Source of the DNA: Meconema thalassinum
Lineage: Eukaryota > Arthropoda > Insecta > Orthoptera > Tettigoniidae
Direction of reading: 5' to 3'
DNA: 64,000 nt
Assembly (NCBI GenBank): GCA_946902985.2
Contig: OX336389.2
Location: 149,905,099-149,969,098, forward strand
Shown piece after piece: positions 11,794-23,180 of this stretch; position 1 is the first letter of the stretch, and every line of letters begins with the position of its first letter. A program made the translations under genes and the position numbers. The notes under the pieces were generated by a model, which saw nothing but the letters and a program-made list of their open reading frames with translations, ran no database searches and was not told where the DNA came from.

Positions 11794-12658
11794 AAGGAAA
11801 ACCTAAGGCTATGATCCCCTCTAAACCAAATGAACTCATGGCGACGGACATATTTGGCCCCTGTCCGAAGGGATACCAGGGTAATCAGTTCCTGTTGGTT
11901 ACCGTGGATGTCTTCTCGAAATTTGTAACAATGAGTCCCATGCAAAACGCTAACACGAGGAACGTTGTAAACAGACTGGAACATGCTGTATTTCCAAAAG
12001 CTGGTAAACCAGAATATCTACTATCGGATCATGGAGCTCAGTTTACATCCTTAGAATTTACTGCAGATATGGAAAGGCTTGGTATTAAGCACATATTTTC
12101 AAGCGTGCGCTATCCGGAATCGAATTCTTCAGAAAGATATATGGCTGAATTTTCGAAATTTTGTCGAATTTTCTGTCCGAATGATCATTCTGGTTGGATG
12201 AGATTTGTAACCCTTATTGAGGAATGTCTAAATTCTACAGTGCAGGAGAGCACAGGAGAAGTGCCAATGAGACTTCATCTAGGAAGAAACCCAGAAAGGC
12301 CGTGGTACAACCTTTCAACCACGTTCCTAGAGATCCCGACCTAGGAAGGCAGCAGAGAATAGACAGAGCGAAAGAACAACTCCAGAAAGCAGCACAAAAA
12401 CGACTGAAAAGAGTAGCTGGAAAACGTTTTGATGCTCCCTTAGAAATTGGAAATCTGGTATTACTACGCAGACCTGTCAAGGCTGATGTAAGTAAGAAAA
12501 TCTATCCCAAGTTTGGAATAGTGTTTATGGGTCCGTTCAGAATTACGAATGCTTATGGAAACAACTTTTATGAACTCTACGATGATGAGAATAATGTCGT
12601 ATATGGCAAGTTCAATGCTGGAAACTTGAAGAAATATCATACAAGAGTAAGCCAATAA
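11766..12658 (+). pseudogene. Integrase core and C-terminus, copy B (frameshifted)
   Basis: The same integrase core as in copy A (TDIFG, SDHGAQF, NSSERY). It has an additional private one-base loss near 12315, in the segment after GRNPERPW, which ends the frame at 12344. The C-terminal domain continues in another frame (to 12658). Together with the A-run loss in RNase H, this makes copy B the most damaged of the complete units. Confidence 0.87.
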
Positions 12659-12751
12659 TAATTCAATTTCGTGTTTAAGTGAATTCAGATACTTATAACA
12701 CAGAGTTTAAAAACAATTTGCAACTGTTTTTAAAACGTGGTGAAGGGAGAA

Positions 12752-15700
12752 TGCCCCCGTAAATTGAATTATAGTGAGACCACGGTGGCTGTATTGGCAA
12801 ATATGAATAAAGTTATGGCTGTCATAGTTGTGACGTGGATATTCATGACGTAGGCACGGATGACGAAGACTTTATGCAAGTGGGCTGGTTGAACTGAGAT
12901 TCTTGGTGACGTCATGATTTTGTTCGAGAAAGATCTGAGATTTACGACGCAGTCGCAAGGATACGTGGAATTGTGCTGAGGAAGAAGTTACGCTATTGGA
13001 GGAGAGACTCGAACCAATGAATGATAGTTTGGAGGGAGACGGAGATTACTGAAACTACCATATTTAATTACTTTTGGAATGCAGAATTGTGGAAATCTAT
13101 TTTCAGTTATGGCATTGATTTGGAATTTTGAAGAAATTATTTTTGAGTTTTTGAAATTTGAAAATCCGTCAAGTATAGCCAAAGTTAGAACTTCCAGTAA
13201 TGACGGAGAAACAAGCTATGGAAGGGATGGATACGCCCCTTAAGAAGTTGATAAAAGGCCTTGCACAGCAGAGAGAAGCTCTGATATCTCATTTTCTCGT
13301 GTCTTATAGTGGGTTTTCTGATTATCATATTGTCAGACGTCGAGTGATTCAGTGAAGCAAGTCGTCTTTAGCGTGTGGTAAAGCCCACCGCATTGAACGA
13401 GCACGGAGCAGTGCAGCAGTTCCATTTTACGGTTTTTGAAACTAGGCGAAGTTGAAACGCACACATAAACGAGTCTACAAGATAATATATCAAGAGTTAG
13501 CGACTGCCTTTAAGCTAATTCTATTGTGCATTACAGTATTAAAGTGTGTAGTAAAGTTGAACATTTTCACGATTATAATTTGGAAGATATTGGCATTTTA
13601 AGACTGCAGACAAAAGTGATTTTCTCGCCACTTGAGAAGCACTTTTATAACACCACATTCTACGCTACGGCTGACACGTGTATTGCAACGGTGATACAGA
13701 ATATTGCATTTGGTCATACAACGCTACATTCTACAATGCAACATTATAATCTGGCAGTACTTTCGACTATTATTTTAACAAAAGTGGAGATGGAAGACTA
13801 AATCTTTAATGCAATTGGGACATATATCAATGGAGTGAAATAGCAGCATGGAACTTCGCTAATCGTCTTTCTACAAAAGCGAGCATGTAGTGAACATCCA
13901 ACTACACTCATGCATCGTAGTCCAACGCTGAATTATATCAAATGGCAGTGGAAATATTTTCATACTCTACAATTATGAACATTTCTGCGGAAATAATTGC
14001 AATAAACTTCATGGCGAATTGCTACCAGAACTTCAGGGAACTATCAAGAGAGGCCAGGGTAGACCCGGCTCACAAAGAAGAGTTTTGCCAGAAGGATGTC
14101 TATCGCCTACACGGAGCAGTGCAATTTCCGGAGGAGGAAGCAGTTCTATTCTCCGAGGGCGCTGGTTCCAGGTTCGAGGTCGGAGCACATCTTTACGTTG
14201 GTGAAATGGAACTAACAGCAGTCTTCTTTGGAAGATTTTCCTCTAGAACTTCAATCAACAGATAAGGTAGTCGTGAACGTTTCTTGTTTTATTTGAGCCA
14301 TTTAGCGATATCTGAGCAACTATTTTTCCCGTATTTTCTGTCCCATATATTTTGCCCCATATTCTTGCTTGATATTTCTGTACTCCGTACACTTTGATGA
14401 TTTATGCCTTTTTCGACGATTTTTTTGAGACATTGTTATGTCATTGGCATATTTAAATAATTTTGGATCAGTTGAGACTGATATTATATATTATTTCAGT
14501 AATTTGCATATTTTTGTAGTCACGATTTGACTGTAAAGTTAACGATTTTCTATGGCAAATTTGAATTCAGACAGCGTGTCATTTTATTAAAGTAATTCTA
14601 TTCAGTAAATTACATTGACCAATTTTCTGTCATCCTCAAGAAAGAAGAATAATTAAAAGATTTTAGAGCGTTAAAATCTATTACTGTATCGACGATCTTG
14701 GAAATACTAGTCGTTTTATGAACATGATTGGAACATTGACATTTATCGTCAGTTCTGAAATACCATTGCATTATAGACAATTTTATGAAATATAAACTTT
14801 GATTACGATTTATTGAATACACTATAGTAATGAACATTTGATAGGAGTTTTTCTCAATTCTAGATTGGAACAATAATGTTTGCATTCAACAGTCTAATTG
14901 GATTCTATTCGATTATTTATGCAGTTTAGATGAACTTTGATTGAAGATAGTATTTTTATACTGCGATACTTTGAAGATATTAATCTCAATTTTGATAGAC
15001 CAGGGAGGCGTGTCTAATCGTATTTGCTATTAAATGTATTTGTGATTGGCAAATTTTTACTTCATATCGATTCATGAATGAAACCCACGAAGGTTAAATA
15101 TAACACAGGTTTTGATACAATTAATGAATATAAGAATTTTTAAAGTGGAACTATGGATGTATAATCGTTAGTTCAGTGGACGTGTAAAAGTCGCTGATGA
15201 ATAATGCCCTTGAATAAGTGAAGGAGATTCCCACAGTAATATTAATGAAGTTGAATTTATAAGTGGAGGTTTTTGTATGTATTGTGGAAGATTTTGATGC
15301 CATATATATGGAGATATATGATGAGTTCTGGGCCTATTTTGTGCAATTTTGTGCGTTTTGAGCGAGGTATTTTTCCGCTGAGTATATTGTCCAGGTCCTT
15401 TGAAAATTAATGATGTGAAGTTGCTGTTAAAATTAACAAGAGTGTTTAAATAATTTGAGATAACGGTTTTGAATGGAGGTTACCGTCACAAATAATAATA
15501 ATAATTATTAAACCTTATTAAACCTGAATGTATAATTTAAATATAACTAACCTTCATTGGTCGATTATATCAACACGATTTAAGTAATTATCAACCGGAT
15601 AGACGTGTGGTTTAATGTATTTCTAAAATAAATAATATAAATATTGTAAATAATTATGTAAATATCTTTAATAATAATTTGATATGAAAGGGATTAATAG

Positions 15701-16677
15701 AGGCTTGTATAAATTTTTCAATTGTCGTTTGACAATGTTATAAACAATTCATAATTGTTATAAATAATTAATGAACAATTTGTTATAAACAATTTAAAAT
15801 GTTATTATACTCTAAACAACGCTAGTTAAACAATTGGATTAACAATTAAACAAGGTTTGGGATTATTAGAGTAATCCAGTAATATTTGATTGGAGCATTT
15901 AAAAGATTTGCGTGATAATATTTGAGTTGAGTTGAGGACATTTAAAGTGTTTTGAAAAGGAGCTAGGCTCTGAGGTAACTAGCATATGCTAACGTTGGCT
16001 GGACAGGTGGGTCCATTTGATGATGCGAGCATGCAACATGGTGTAGGGTGTATCGCAGCTGGCCAGACAACTGTATGACAGAGGCCAAGGTCTACTACAT
16101 AGCAGCCTTGCAGTTATAAATAAAATGTGATGTTTATGAAAAAGGAAAACAATTGCTACATGTCTCGTCCCAACTCCCTTATCCATCCCAAGTGTATTAT
16201 TATTATTACATTCTTTTGAGCTAGAAAGCTGAAATTTTGTATGCAAAGTCTACAAGTCCTACAGGAGGACATGATTATATTGACAATGGCTTCTGATCGC
16301 CACGTTTATTTTGTTGTTCAATTTTTGTTATATTATTCCTTTATGTGAAATAAATCATTGTACAGTTTAAAGTTTCTTGTTTCCGTTTTGGTTCATTTTA
16401 AATATCATGGTGGAGGTTATTGTGAGGGCATACTTTAAGTGATCCAGTTGGCAACCCAGACCCGAGATTAATTTGAATAGGTAAGTAAAGGTAAGTATGA
16501 ACCCCCGTATATTTTGGTGTGTTCCACAATATTTTCTTGTTAACTACTGTGCTCTAATCTCGATAGTATCTGTCAGTGCCATTTTCATTGATGTAGCTGT
16601 GCCGGTGCGATTGATTATTGGCAATCCGATTGAGGGGGCGGATATCTGACAGCCTACTATCCGGGTTAACGGGGACA
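12752..16677 (+). repeat. LTR 2 (3926 bp), shared between copies B and C
   Basis: It has the same ends as LTR 1 and differs by scattered substitutions and a one-base indel near 13150. It serves both as the 3' LTR of copy B and as the 5' LTR of copy C. A full CRE-like TGACGTCA lies at 12907-12914; LTR 1 has TGAGGTCA there. Confidence 0.9.
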
Positions 16678-16873
16678 GTAGGATTGGCGACCCTAAAACG
16701 TGGGGCACGTTCAACAAAACTGGATTACCAGGTTGAACGCCAGTAGGATTGGCGCCGCAATTCGGTGGGGCTCGATCAGCAAAACATTGGATTACCAAGT
16801 TATTGCAGTAGCATTGGCACCGCAATTTTGTGGAGTGCTCGAATAACATTGGATTACCAAGTTATCGATGTGA
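16678..16873 (+). repeat. Three 65-bp PBS-like repeats, copy C leader
   Basis: Same triplicated structure as 6251-6446, directly following LTR 2 and beginning with the putative primer-binding site TTGGCGACCC. Confidence 0.75.
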
Positions 16874-17381
16874 ATGGGATTGTGAAGACTCAAATAAAGA
16901 GGTTGATTCTTTGTTAGATGTCTTGGCCAATTGTAGAATTTGAGAGTGTGATTATATAGGGATTAAATGTTGTGTTGTATTAGGAAAATTACACTCAGAA
17001 AAGATCAGATCTTATACAACTTGAGAGAGGTTAAATAGGCTGGAAACCTAGAAAAATCGCCTATGATCTGGAGTCTTATTTTATTTGACCGGCTTATGAC
17101 ATGTTTAGTCATATTAAAGATAAAATTAAATTATTTGGATTGTAAATGTAAATTATTTGTGTTAGGATATTTTAAAATGAACCAAAGAAATTTGAACATG
17201 TCCTTGAGTTTATTTCAACATGAAGTGTCTACGAAGGTTAATTATAAGGTAATTATAAGTTAGATTTAAGACAGAAAATTGCTCAAACTTTATATATGGT
17301 GAAAAATGTTGCTCAGATGTTGTTATTTTGCTCTGTTTGATGTATGTCCCTAAAGCAGTCTATTATTGAAATATTATTGAA

Positions 17382-19829
17382 ATGGCAGATGAGAGTATGA
17401 GAATGATGTTGGAGGAGCTGAAAGCTAGCATGAATAACAGTATGAAGCAGATGATGGAGGAGAATTCTAGTAATATGTCTATTAGAATGGAGGAGAATGC
17501 TAGTAATATGTCTGCTAATTTAAAAGCTAGCATGAATGAAAGCATGAAGGAGATGGAAGCTAGGAATGCTAGTCGAACGAAGCAGATGCTGGATGAAAAT
17601 TTGAAAGTTCTTCAGACCAGTTCTGCAAACTTAGAAAATGATATGTCACGTTTACAGATCAGTACCCAGGGAATCGAGAATGCTGTAACTGACATGCGCA
17701 CAGACGTGTCCAATGTGCATAAAGATGTTTCAGATGTTAAGACTGATGTTTCTAAGGTACAGAAAGATCTTACTATGTTGAATCTTGATGTTGCTAATGT
17801 CCGGGGTGATATTTCATGTGCTAGAGCAGAAGTAATTGTTGTTAGGAATGATGTTGCTACTGTACAAGATAAGGTAGAAGAGGTTCAAAGAGAGATTAAA
17901 AATGTTCGAACCGATGTGTCAAATGTTCAAGTAGACATAAATAATATTCATTCTGATGTAAATGAGATGCAAAGCGACATCAATAAGATACAAGTAGAAG
18001 TGAATACAGTTTTTGTAGACATTGCTAAAGTTCAAACTGATGTTAATAAAGTTCTAGAAGAAATTGAAACTTCAAAAACGCTTTGTACTCGTAACATTAG
18101 TGCTTTAACAACTAGGTTGGTTGACGAGTCTGTTAGGACAACAGCTTCTTTAGCTGGATTAAAATATGATGTAGAGGTCATGAGAACCCAAGTCTTAGAT
18201 CATAATCGTTTACTTAAGGAAGACATTGAAGTAGATATTGCGGAAATGTTAACTGCAAATGTAACGGTTTGGAAAGATGAATGGAACAGGTCAAGTGGGG
18301 AACATGTCACTCAGATTCAGGAGCGAATTGAACGAAAACTTGCCAGTACACAAGTAGACATAAATAATGAAGTAGTTCAAATTAGAAAGGATTTGAGTAT
18401 AAGGATGGATTCGCTATCCGAAAAGCAGGTAGAGGATAGAACTCAAATAGGTCAGGACGTGCAAGCATTAAAGACCGCGTTAGAGGAAAAAATTCATAAG
18501 GTTGTCTCTGATGTCAATGAAACTACGAGCAAACTCCAGAATTTGAAACTAGGAGAAGCTAGCATGATGGAAACCTATAAAGAAGAGTTGATTAGGAAAG
18601 TCATCACGGAAATCACAGATAAGGATCCAGAAGGATTGACTTGTGAAGAGGATAGGAATTACGTCAGAAGATGTAACCTCGCTACAGAAGAGAGAGATAT
18701 TAGTCCTGAGGAACGTATATCCAGATTTCGGGAAGAAGAAGAGGATAGGAATATTGAACCTGAATGGAAATATCGTGATAGTGGGAAGAATTATGTGGAT
18801 CCATATCCGAGAAATGTGACAGTCATCCGAAACTTTGAGGACAAACCTCAAAAATTTAGTAATACTGATAGTCTAACACCGATAGAATATATCAGGAACC
18901 TTAAAGACTATTTTATTGAAGCTCATATTCCCAGAGAAAGAGAGATGAGAATCGTAGAAAGATTTCTAGCTGGAGGACCCCTTGAATGGTTCTGAGCATT
19001 TCGGTACACTGTCAGTAATTTTGACGAATTTGCAGAGGCACTGATAAAACGATTCTGGTCAATAGAAGCACAGAATTCATTAAGAGCTGAGGTATACTCG
19101 AGGAAGTATTCAGGTACTCTTCCAACACGGTACGCTGATTTCTTCACGAGCCAGTTATCGCGCTTGAGATTTTTGCAACCCCCATTGTCGACAGAGCAGT
19201 TGATAGATGCTATTTCTCGTATGCTGCCTGTGGAAGTGAGAAGACTCATCATATCGTCAAATATCAGGGATTTGACCAGTATGGACGAACTATTGAGAAG
19301 GCTTGACTACACGAGTCCGATGCCAAATGTGGTTCAGAAAGGACAGAGGCACGAATTCAAAGACATTAATACAGTCTACATGGATCAAGTTCAGCAAACT
19401 GATAAGCCTGCCGATGAAGAGAAAACTGAAAATGTAGGTCCTCTTAGGAATAATTATTTTCGCAACAGATCACAAGGTTACCGTCCATATCAGCAAAGAC
19501 GAGGCTGGAACAATAATAGAGGGAATTATAATAATGGAAGAGGTAGATACTACAATAACCAGGGCTACAATAGAAACTACAACAGAAATAACCAGTACCA
19601 GAATCGAAATCAGAATTCTCAAGGTCAGGTTATGACACCCGACAAGTATCAAGAGAGAGAGAAAGAAAGTCAGCAGTATCTGAAGGAATTACGAGAGAAG
19701 GAAGCTGAAAACCAGAAGAAAAGACAGGATGTAGTGATCGATCCTGGTCCTTCTACAAACCAGCAGGGGAACTTTGCGATTGGTAACACAAAAAAACGCC
19801 GATTTCTCAACGACAGTGAGAAACTATGA
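17382..19829 (+). pseudogene. gag: gag, copy C (same in-frame TGA)
   Basis: Matches copy B gag almost base for base. It opens at ATG 17382, has the heptad-repeat coiled coil, an in-frame TGA at 18993-18995 at the same codon as in copy B, and the Asn/Arg-rich C-terminus, and stops at 19829. Visible amino-acid differences from copy B are few (for example Glu to Ala near residue 284). The reading frame is otherwise undamaged, so the shared TGA is the only thing separating this from a full-length gag. Confidence 0.86.
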
Positions 19830-22221
19830 ATGCATTGCCACACCAAACCTAATTACCATTAATGAAATTTACGAAGTAACTGATGAGGATTTATTAGAAG
19901 AGAGGGGAATCGTCAAAGAGGAAAGACCATGTGCCTTACCTATTATTTCTGTACTGATAGATGGCCAACAGTACAAAGCTCTTATGGATACCGGCGCAAT
20001 TATTTCTATCATTTCCGATGAATGCTATCAAAGTCTGTTAAAAGGAGAAAACATGACAGTTTTACCTGTTTCTACCGTCAAAGTGAGAGGAATTTTCCAA
20101 GACAAGGCAGTGAAATGCAAGATCCAAGTGTTGTTGAACTTTGAAATTAATGGAAGGAATTATGAACAGATCTTTATTGTGGCGAACAAGATCCATTTCG
20201 ATATTGTGCTAGGAATCGATTTTATATCGAAAGTTGGAGCCATTATTGATATGAAGAATAGGATTATTAGCTTTAATGATGGGTACATGATCACAGAAGA
20301 GATCGAAGAACAGGACGGGAAAAACAGTCTGGAGATAGACCTTAGGGAAGAGATTTTAAATACCATTATCAATGAAGTGGAGATTCTAACAGAAATACCC
20401 AGTAGAAAAACTGAAGGATTTGAAGAAATTCATGGGGAATTTGAGGATTTGATAAAGGAATTCCAAGATATTTTTGATGAAAAGCCTGGATTGATTAAAG
20501 ACTATAAGTATAAAATAAGGCTGACCGATGAAACCCCTTACCAAAAGAGAATATACCCCATACCTGAGAAATACTACCAAGAAGTACGAGGGTTGATCAG
20601 AAAAATGGAGGTAGACGGGATTATTAAAAAACAGGCGTCGTCTTACATAAACCCCATCACTGTAGTCAAGAAAAGTAATGGTCAGATACGTCTTTGTCTC
20701 GATGCTCGGACCATCAACTTAAAGATTCTTCCAGAAAATGACCGACCACCTAAGATTAGAGATCTGCTTAGAAAGTTCAAAGGGAGAGCATGTTTCAGTG
20801 TTCTTGACTTGACATCTTCGTTTTACCAAGTTCAACTGGAAGAAGAAAGTATGCAGTACACTGGATTCTTATTTGACCAGACGTCATGGGTCTTCGTGAG
20901 AATGCCTTTTGGAATGGTCAACAGTGGACCAGCACTTATTCGAGCACTTGATAGTAAGCTCACTGACGAAGTAAAGGAAAATGTAATCTGCTACATTGAC
21001 GATTTAATTCTATCTTCACCCAACGCCGCAGAACATTTAGTGCATTTGAGAAAGTTGTTTGAAAATTTAAGGGAGGCCAATATCAAGGTCAATTTTGGAA
21101 AATGTCAATTCTTGAAGAAGGAGATCAACTACTTGGGGCATACTATTGATAAGGATGGATATCATCCAAACATGCAGAAAGTAGAGGTGATCACAAGGTT
21201 CCCAAAGCCAACTAAGGTGAAACAAGTCAGAGAATTTGTAGGCGCATGCCAATTCATCAGCAGCCACTGTCCGAGATACTCTGAAATTATGGCTCCTCTG
21301 TATGACTTACTCAAGAAGAATAATAGATGGAAATGGAGTACCGCAGCAGACGATGCTTTTGAGAAAGCAAAGGAGATGCTCAGAAACAACGTTAAACTGG
21401 AGTACCCAGACTTTGAGAAGGTGTTCTATATTGAGTCTGATGCATCAAGAATAGGCATTAGTGCAGTCTTATACCAAAAAGACGAGGCAGGCAACAAGCA
21501 CTACATTGCGTTCACTAGTCGGAAGTTAAAGAAACACGAGGAAAACTACTTTACGACCGAACTAGAAGCGTTAGCTTTTGAAACAGCTTTGCAAACGTGG
21601 AAAAAAATGCTGCTGGGACACAAGGTTATCATTATTACAGATCACAAAGCACTTCAGTTTATGCTGCAAACTGACATGTCTAGTGATAGATTGACACGTT
21701 GGGCTTTGTTCACCCAACAGTTTAACGCCACTATCGTCCATCAGCCTGGGAAAGACAACTTACTGGCTGATGCTTTATCACGTAACCCTATCAAAAATGT
21801 GCAGATACACCATGTACAATTGGAGCAGCAAGATCAAGAGACCGTTAGGGGGTTAGCCCGAATCGGTGTGTCACAGAAGAGACACGCTCCAATTAGGAAA
21901 ATGTACAGGTTCCTTAAGGGTTACATGGACAATACTGATGTTGACTATGCAGCTACACAGAGAGATTCACGACACTTTGTCTTGAGTGGAGACATTGTAT
22001 GTAAGTATGCTGACTCTGCGCATACAAAGCTCCGAATAGTCGTGCCACCTAAACTTGTTGTCAATTTAGTGTGGGTAGCTCATCACGCAACTGGACATGC
22101 AGGTCTGGATAAAACTCTTGATACTCTTAAAGAGAGGTTTATTTGGACTAACATGCGCTCCAGCATTGCTAATGTCATTCGTGCATGTGATAAATGTCAA
22201 AGTATGCTTCCGCTCTATTAA
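19774..22221 (+). CDS. pol: pol, copy C: protease, RT, RNase H, integrase zinc finger
   Basis: The best preserved Pol in the array, with 815 open codons in the +1 frame relative to gag and a 56-base overlap. Domains in order: protease (MDTGA near residue 71), RT (RMPFGM and YIDD), RNase H (ESDAS, TELEAL, TDHKAL), and the integrase HHCC finger (HATGHAG...CDKC) close to the C-terminus. The frame has no conventional ATG at its beginning and so should be made by ribosomal frameshifting from gag. It stops at 22219-22221 before the integrase core, which is in the -1 frame from 22194. The enzymes copy the element RNA into DNA in cytoplasmic particles. Confidence 0.9.
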   Translation: MRLVTQKNADFSTTVRNYECIATPNLITINEIYEVTDEDLLEERGIVKEERPCALPIISVLIDGQQYKALMDTGAIISIISDECYQSLLKGENMTVLPVSTVKVRGIFQDKAVKCKIQVLLNFEINGRNYEQIFIVANKIHFDIVLGIDFISKVGAIIDMKNRIISFNDGYMITEEIEEQDGKNSLEIDLREEILNTIINEVEILTEIPSRKTEGFEEIHGEFEDLIKEFQDIFDEKPGLIKDYKYKIRLTDETPYQKRIYPIPEKYYQEVRGLIRKMEVDGIIKKQASSYINPITVVKKSNGQIRLCLDARTINLKILPENDRPPKIRDLLRKFKGRACFSVLDLTSSFYQVQLEEESMQYTGFLFDQTSWVFVRMPFGMVNSGPALIRALDSKLTDEVKENVICYIDDLILSSPNAAEHLVHLRKLFENLREANIKVNFGKCQFLKKEINYLGHTIDKDGYHPNMQKVEVITRFPKPTKVKQVREFVGACQFISSHCPRYSEIMAPLYDLLKKNNRWKWSTAADDAFEKAKEMLRNNVKLEYPDFEKVFYIESDASRIGISAVLYQKDEAGNKHYIAFTSRKLKKHEENYFTTELEALAFETALQTWKKMLLGHKVIIITDHKALQFMLQTDMSSDRLTRWALFTQQFNATIVHQPGKDNLLADALSRNPIKNVQIHHVQLEQQDQETVRGLARIGVSQKRHAPIRKMYRFLKGYMDNTDVDYAATQRDSRHFVLSGDIVCKYADSAHTKLRIVVPPKLVVNLVWVAHHATGHAGLDKTLDTLKERFIWTNMRSSIANVIRACDKCQSMLPLY

Positions 22222-23087
22222 AAGGAAAACCTAAGGCTATGATCCCCTCTAAACCAAATGATCTCATGGCGACGGACATATTTGGCCCCTGTCCGAAGGG
22301 ATACCAGGGTAATCAGTTCCTGTTGGTTACCGTGGATGTCTTCTCGAAATTTGTAACAATGAGTCCCATGCAAAAAGCTAACACGAGGAACGTTGTAAAC
22401 AGACTGGAACATGCTGTATTTCCAAAAGCTGGTAAACCAGAATATCTACTATCGGATCATGGAGCTCAGTTTACATCCTTAGAATTTACTGCAGATATGG
22501 AAAGGCTTGGTATTAAGCACATATTTTCAAGCGTGCGCTATCCGGAATCGAATTCTTCAGAAAGATATATGGCTGAATTTTCGAAATTTTGTCGAATTTT
22601 CTGTCCGAATGATCATTCTGGTTGGATGAGATTTGTAACCCTTATTGAGGAATGTCTAAATTCTACAGTGCAGGAGAGCACAGGAGAAGTGCCAATGAGA
22701 CTTCATCTAGGAAGAAACCCAGAAAGGCCGTGGGACAATCTTTTCAACCACGTTCCTAGAGATCCCGACCTAGGAAGGCAGCAGAGAATAGACAGAGCGA
22801 AAGAACAACTCCAGAAAGCAGCACAAAAACGACTGAAAAGAGTAGCTGGAAAACGTTTTGGTGCTCCCTTAGAAATTGGAAATCTGGTATTACTACGCAG
22901 ACCTGTCAAGGCGGATGTAAGTAAGAAAATCTATCCCAAGTTTGGAATAGTGTTTATGGGTCCGTTCAGAATTACGAATGCTTATGGAAACAACTGTTAT
23001 GAACTCTACGATGATGAGAATAATGTCGTATATGGCAAGTTCAATGCTGGAAACTTGAAGAAATATCATACAAGAGTAAGCCAATAA
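22194..23087 (+). CDS. Integrase catalytic core and C-terminus, copy C
   Basis: 297 open codons with the D, D, E integrase core (TDIFG, SDHGAQF, NSSERY) and a basic C-terminal domain. It overlaps the end of the long pol frame by 28 bases in the -1 frame, just as in copies A and B. No private break is seen in this copy. If the junction is recoded in the cell, copy C could supply a whole integrase; if not, this is the C-terminal part of a split gene. Confidence 0.86.
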   Translation: MSKYASALLKGKPKAMIPSKPNDLMATDIFGPCPKGYQGNQFLLVTVDVFSKFVTMSPMQKANTRNVVNRLEHAVFPKAGKPEYLLSDHGAQFTSLEFTADMERLGIKHIFSSVRYPESNSSERYMAEFSKFCRIFCPNDHSGWMRFVTLIEECLNSTVQESTGEVPMRLHLGRNPERPWDNLFNHVPRDPDLGRQQRIDRAKEQLQKAAQKRLKRVAGKRFGAPLEIGNLVLLRRPVKADVSKKIYPKFGIVFMGPFRITNAYGNNCYELYDDENNVVYGKFNAGNLKKYHTRVSQ

Positions 23088-23180
23088 TAATTAAATTTCG
23101 TGTTTAAGTGAATTCAGATACTTATAACACAGAGTTTAAAAACAATTTGCAACTGTTTTTAAAACGTGGTGAAGGGAGAA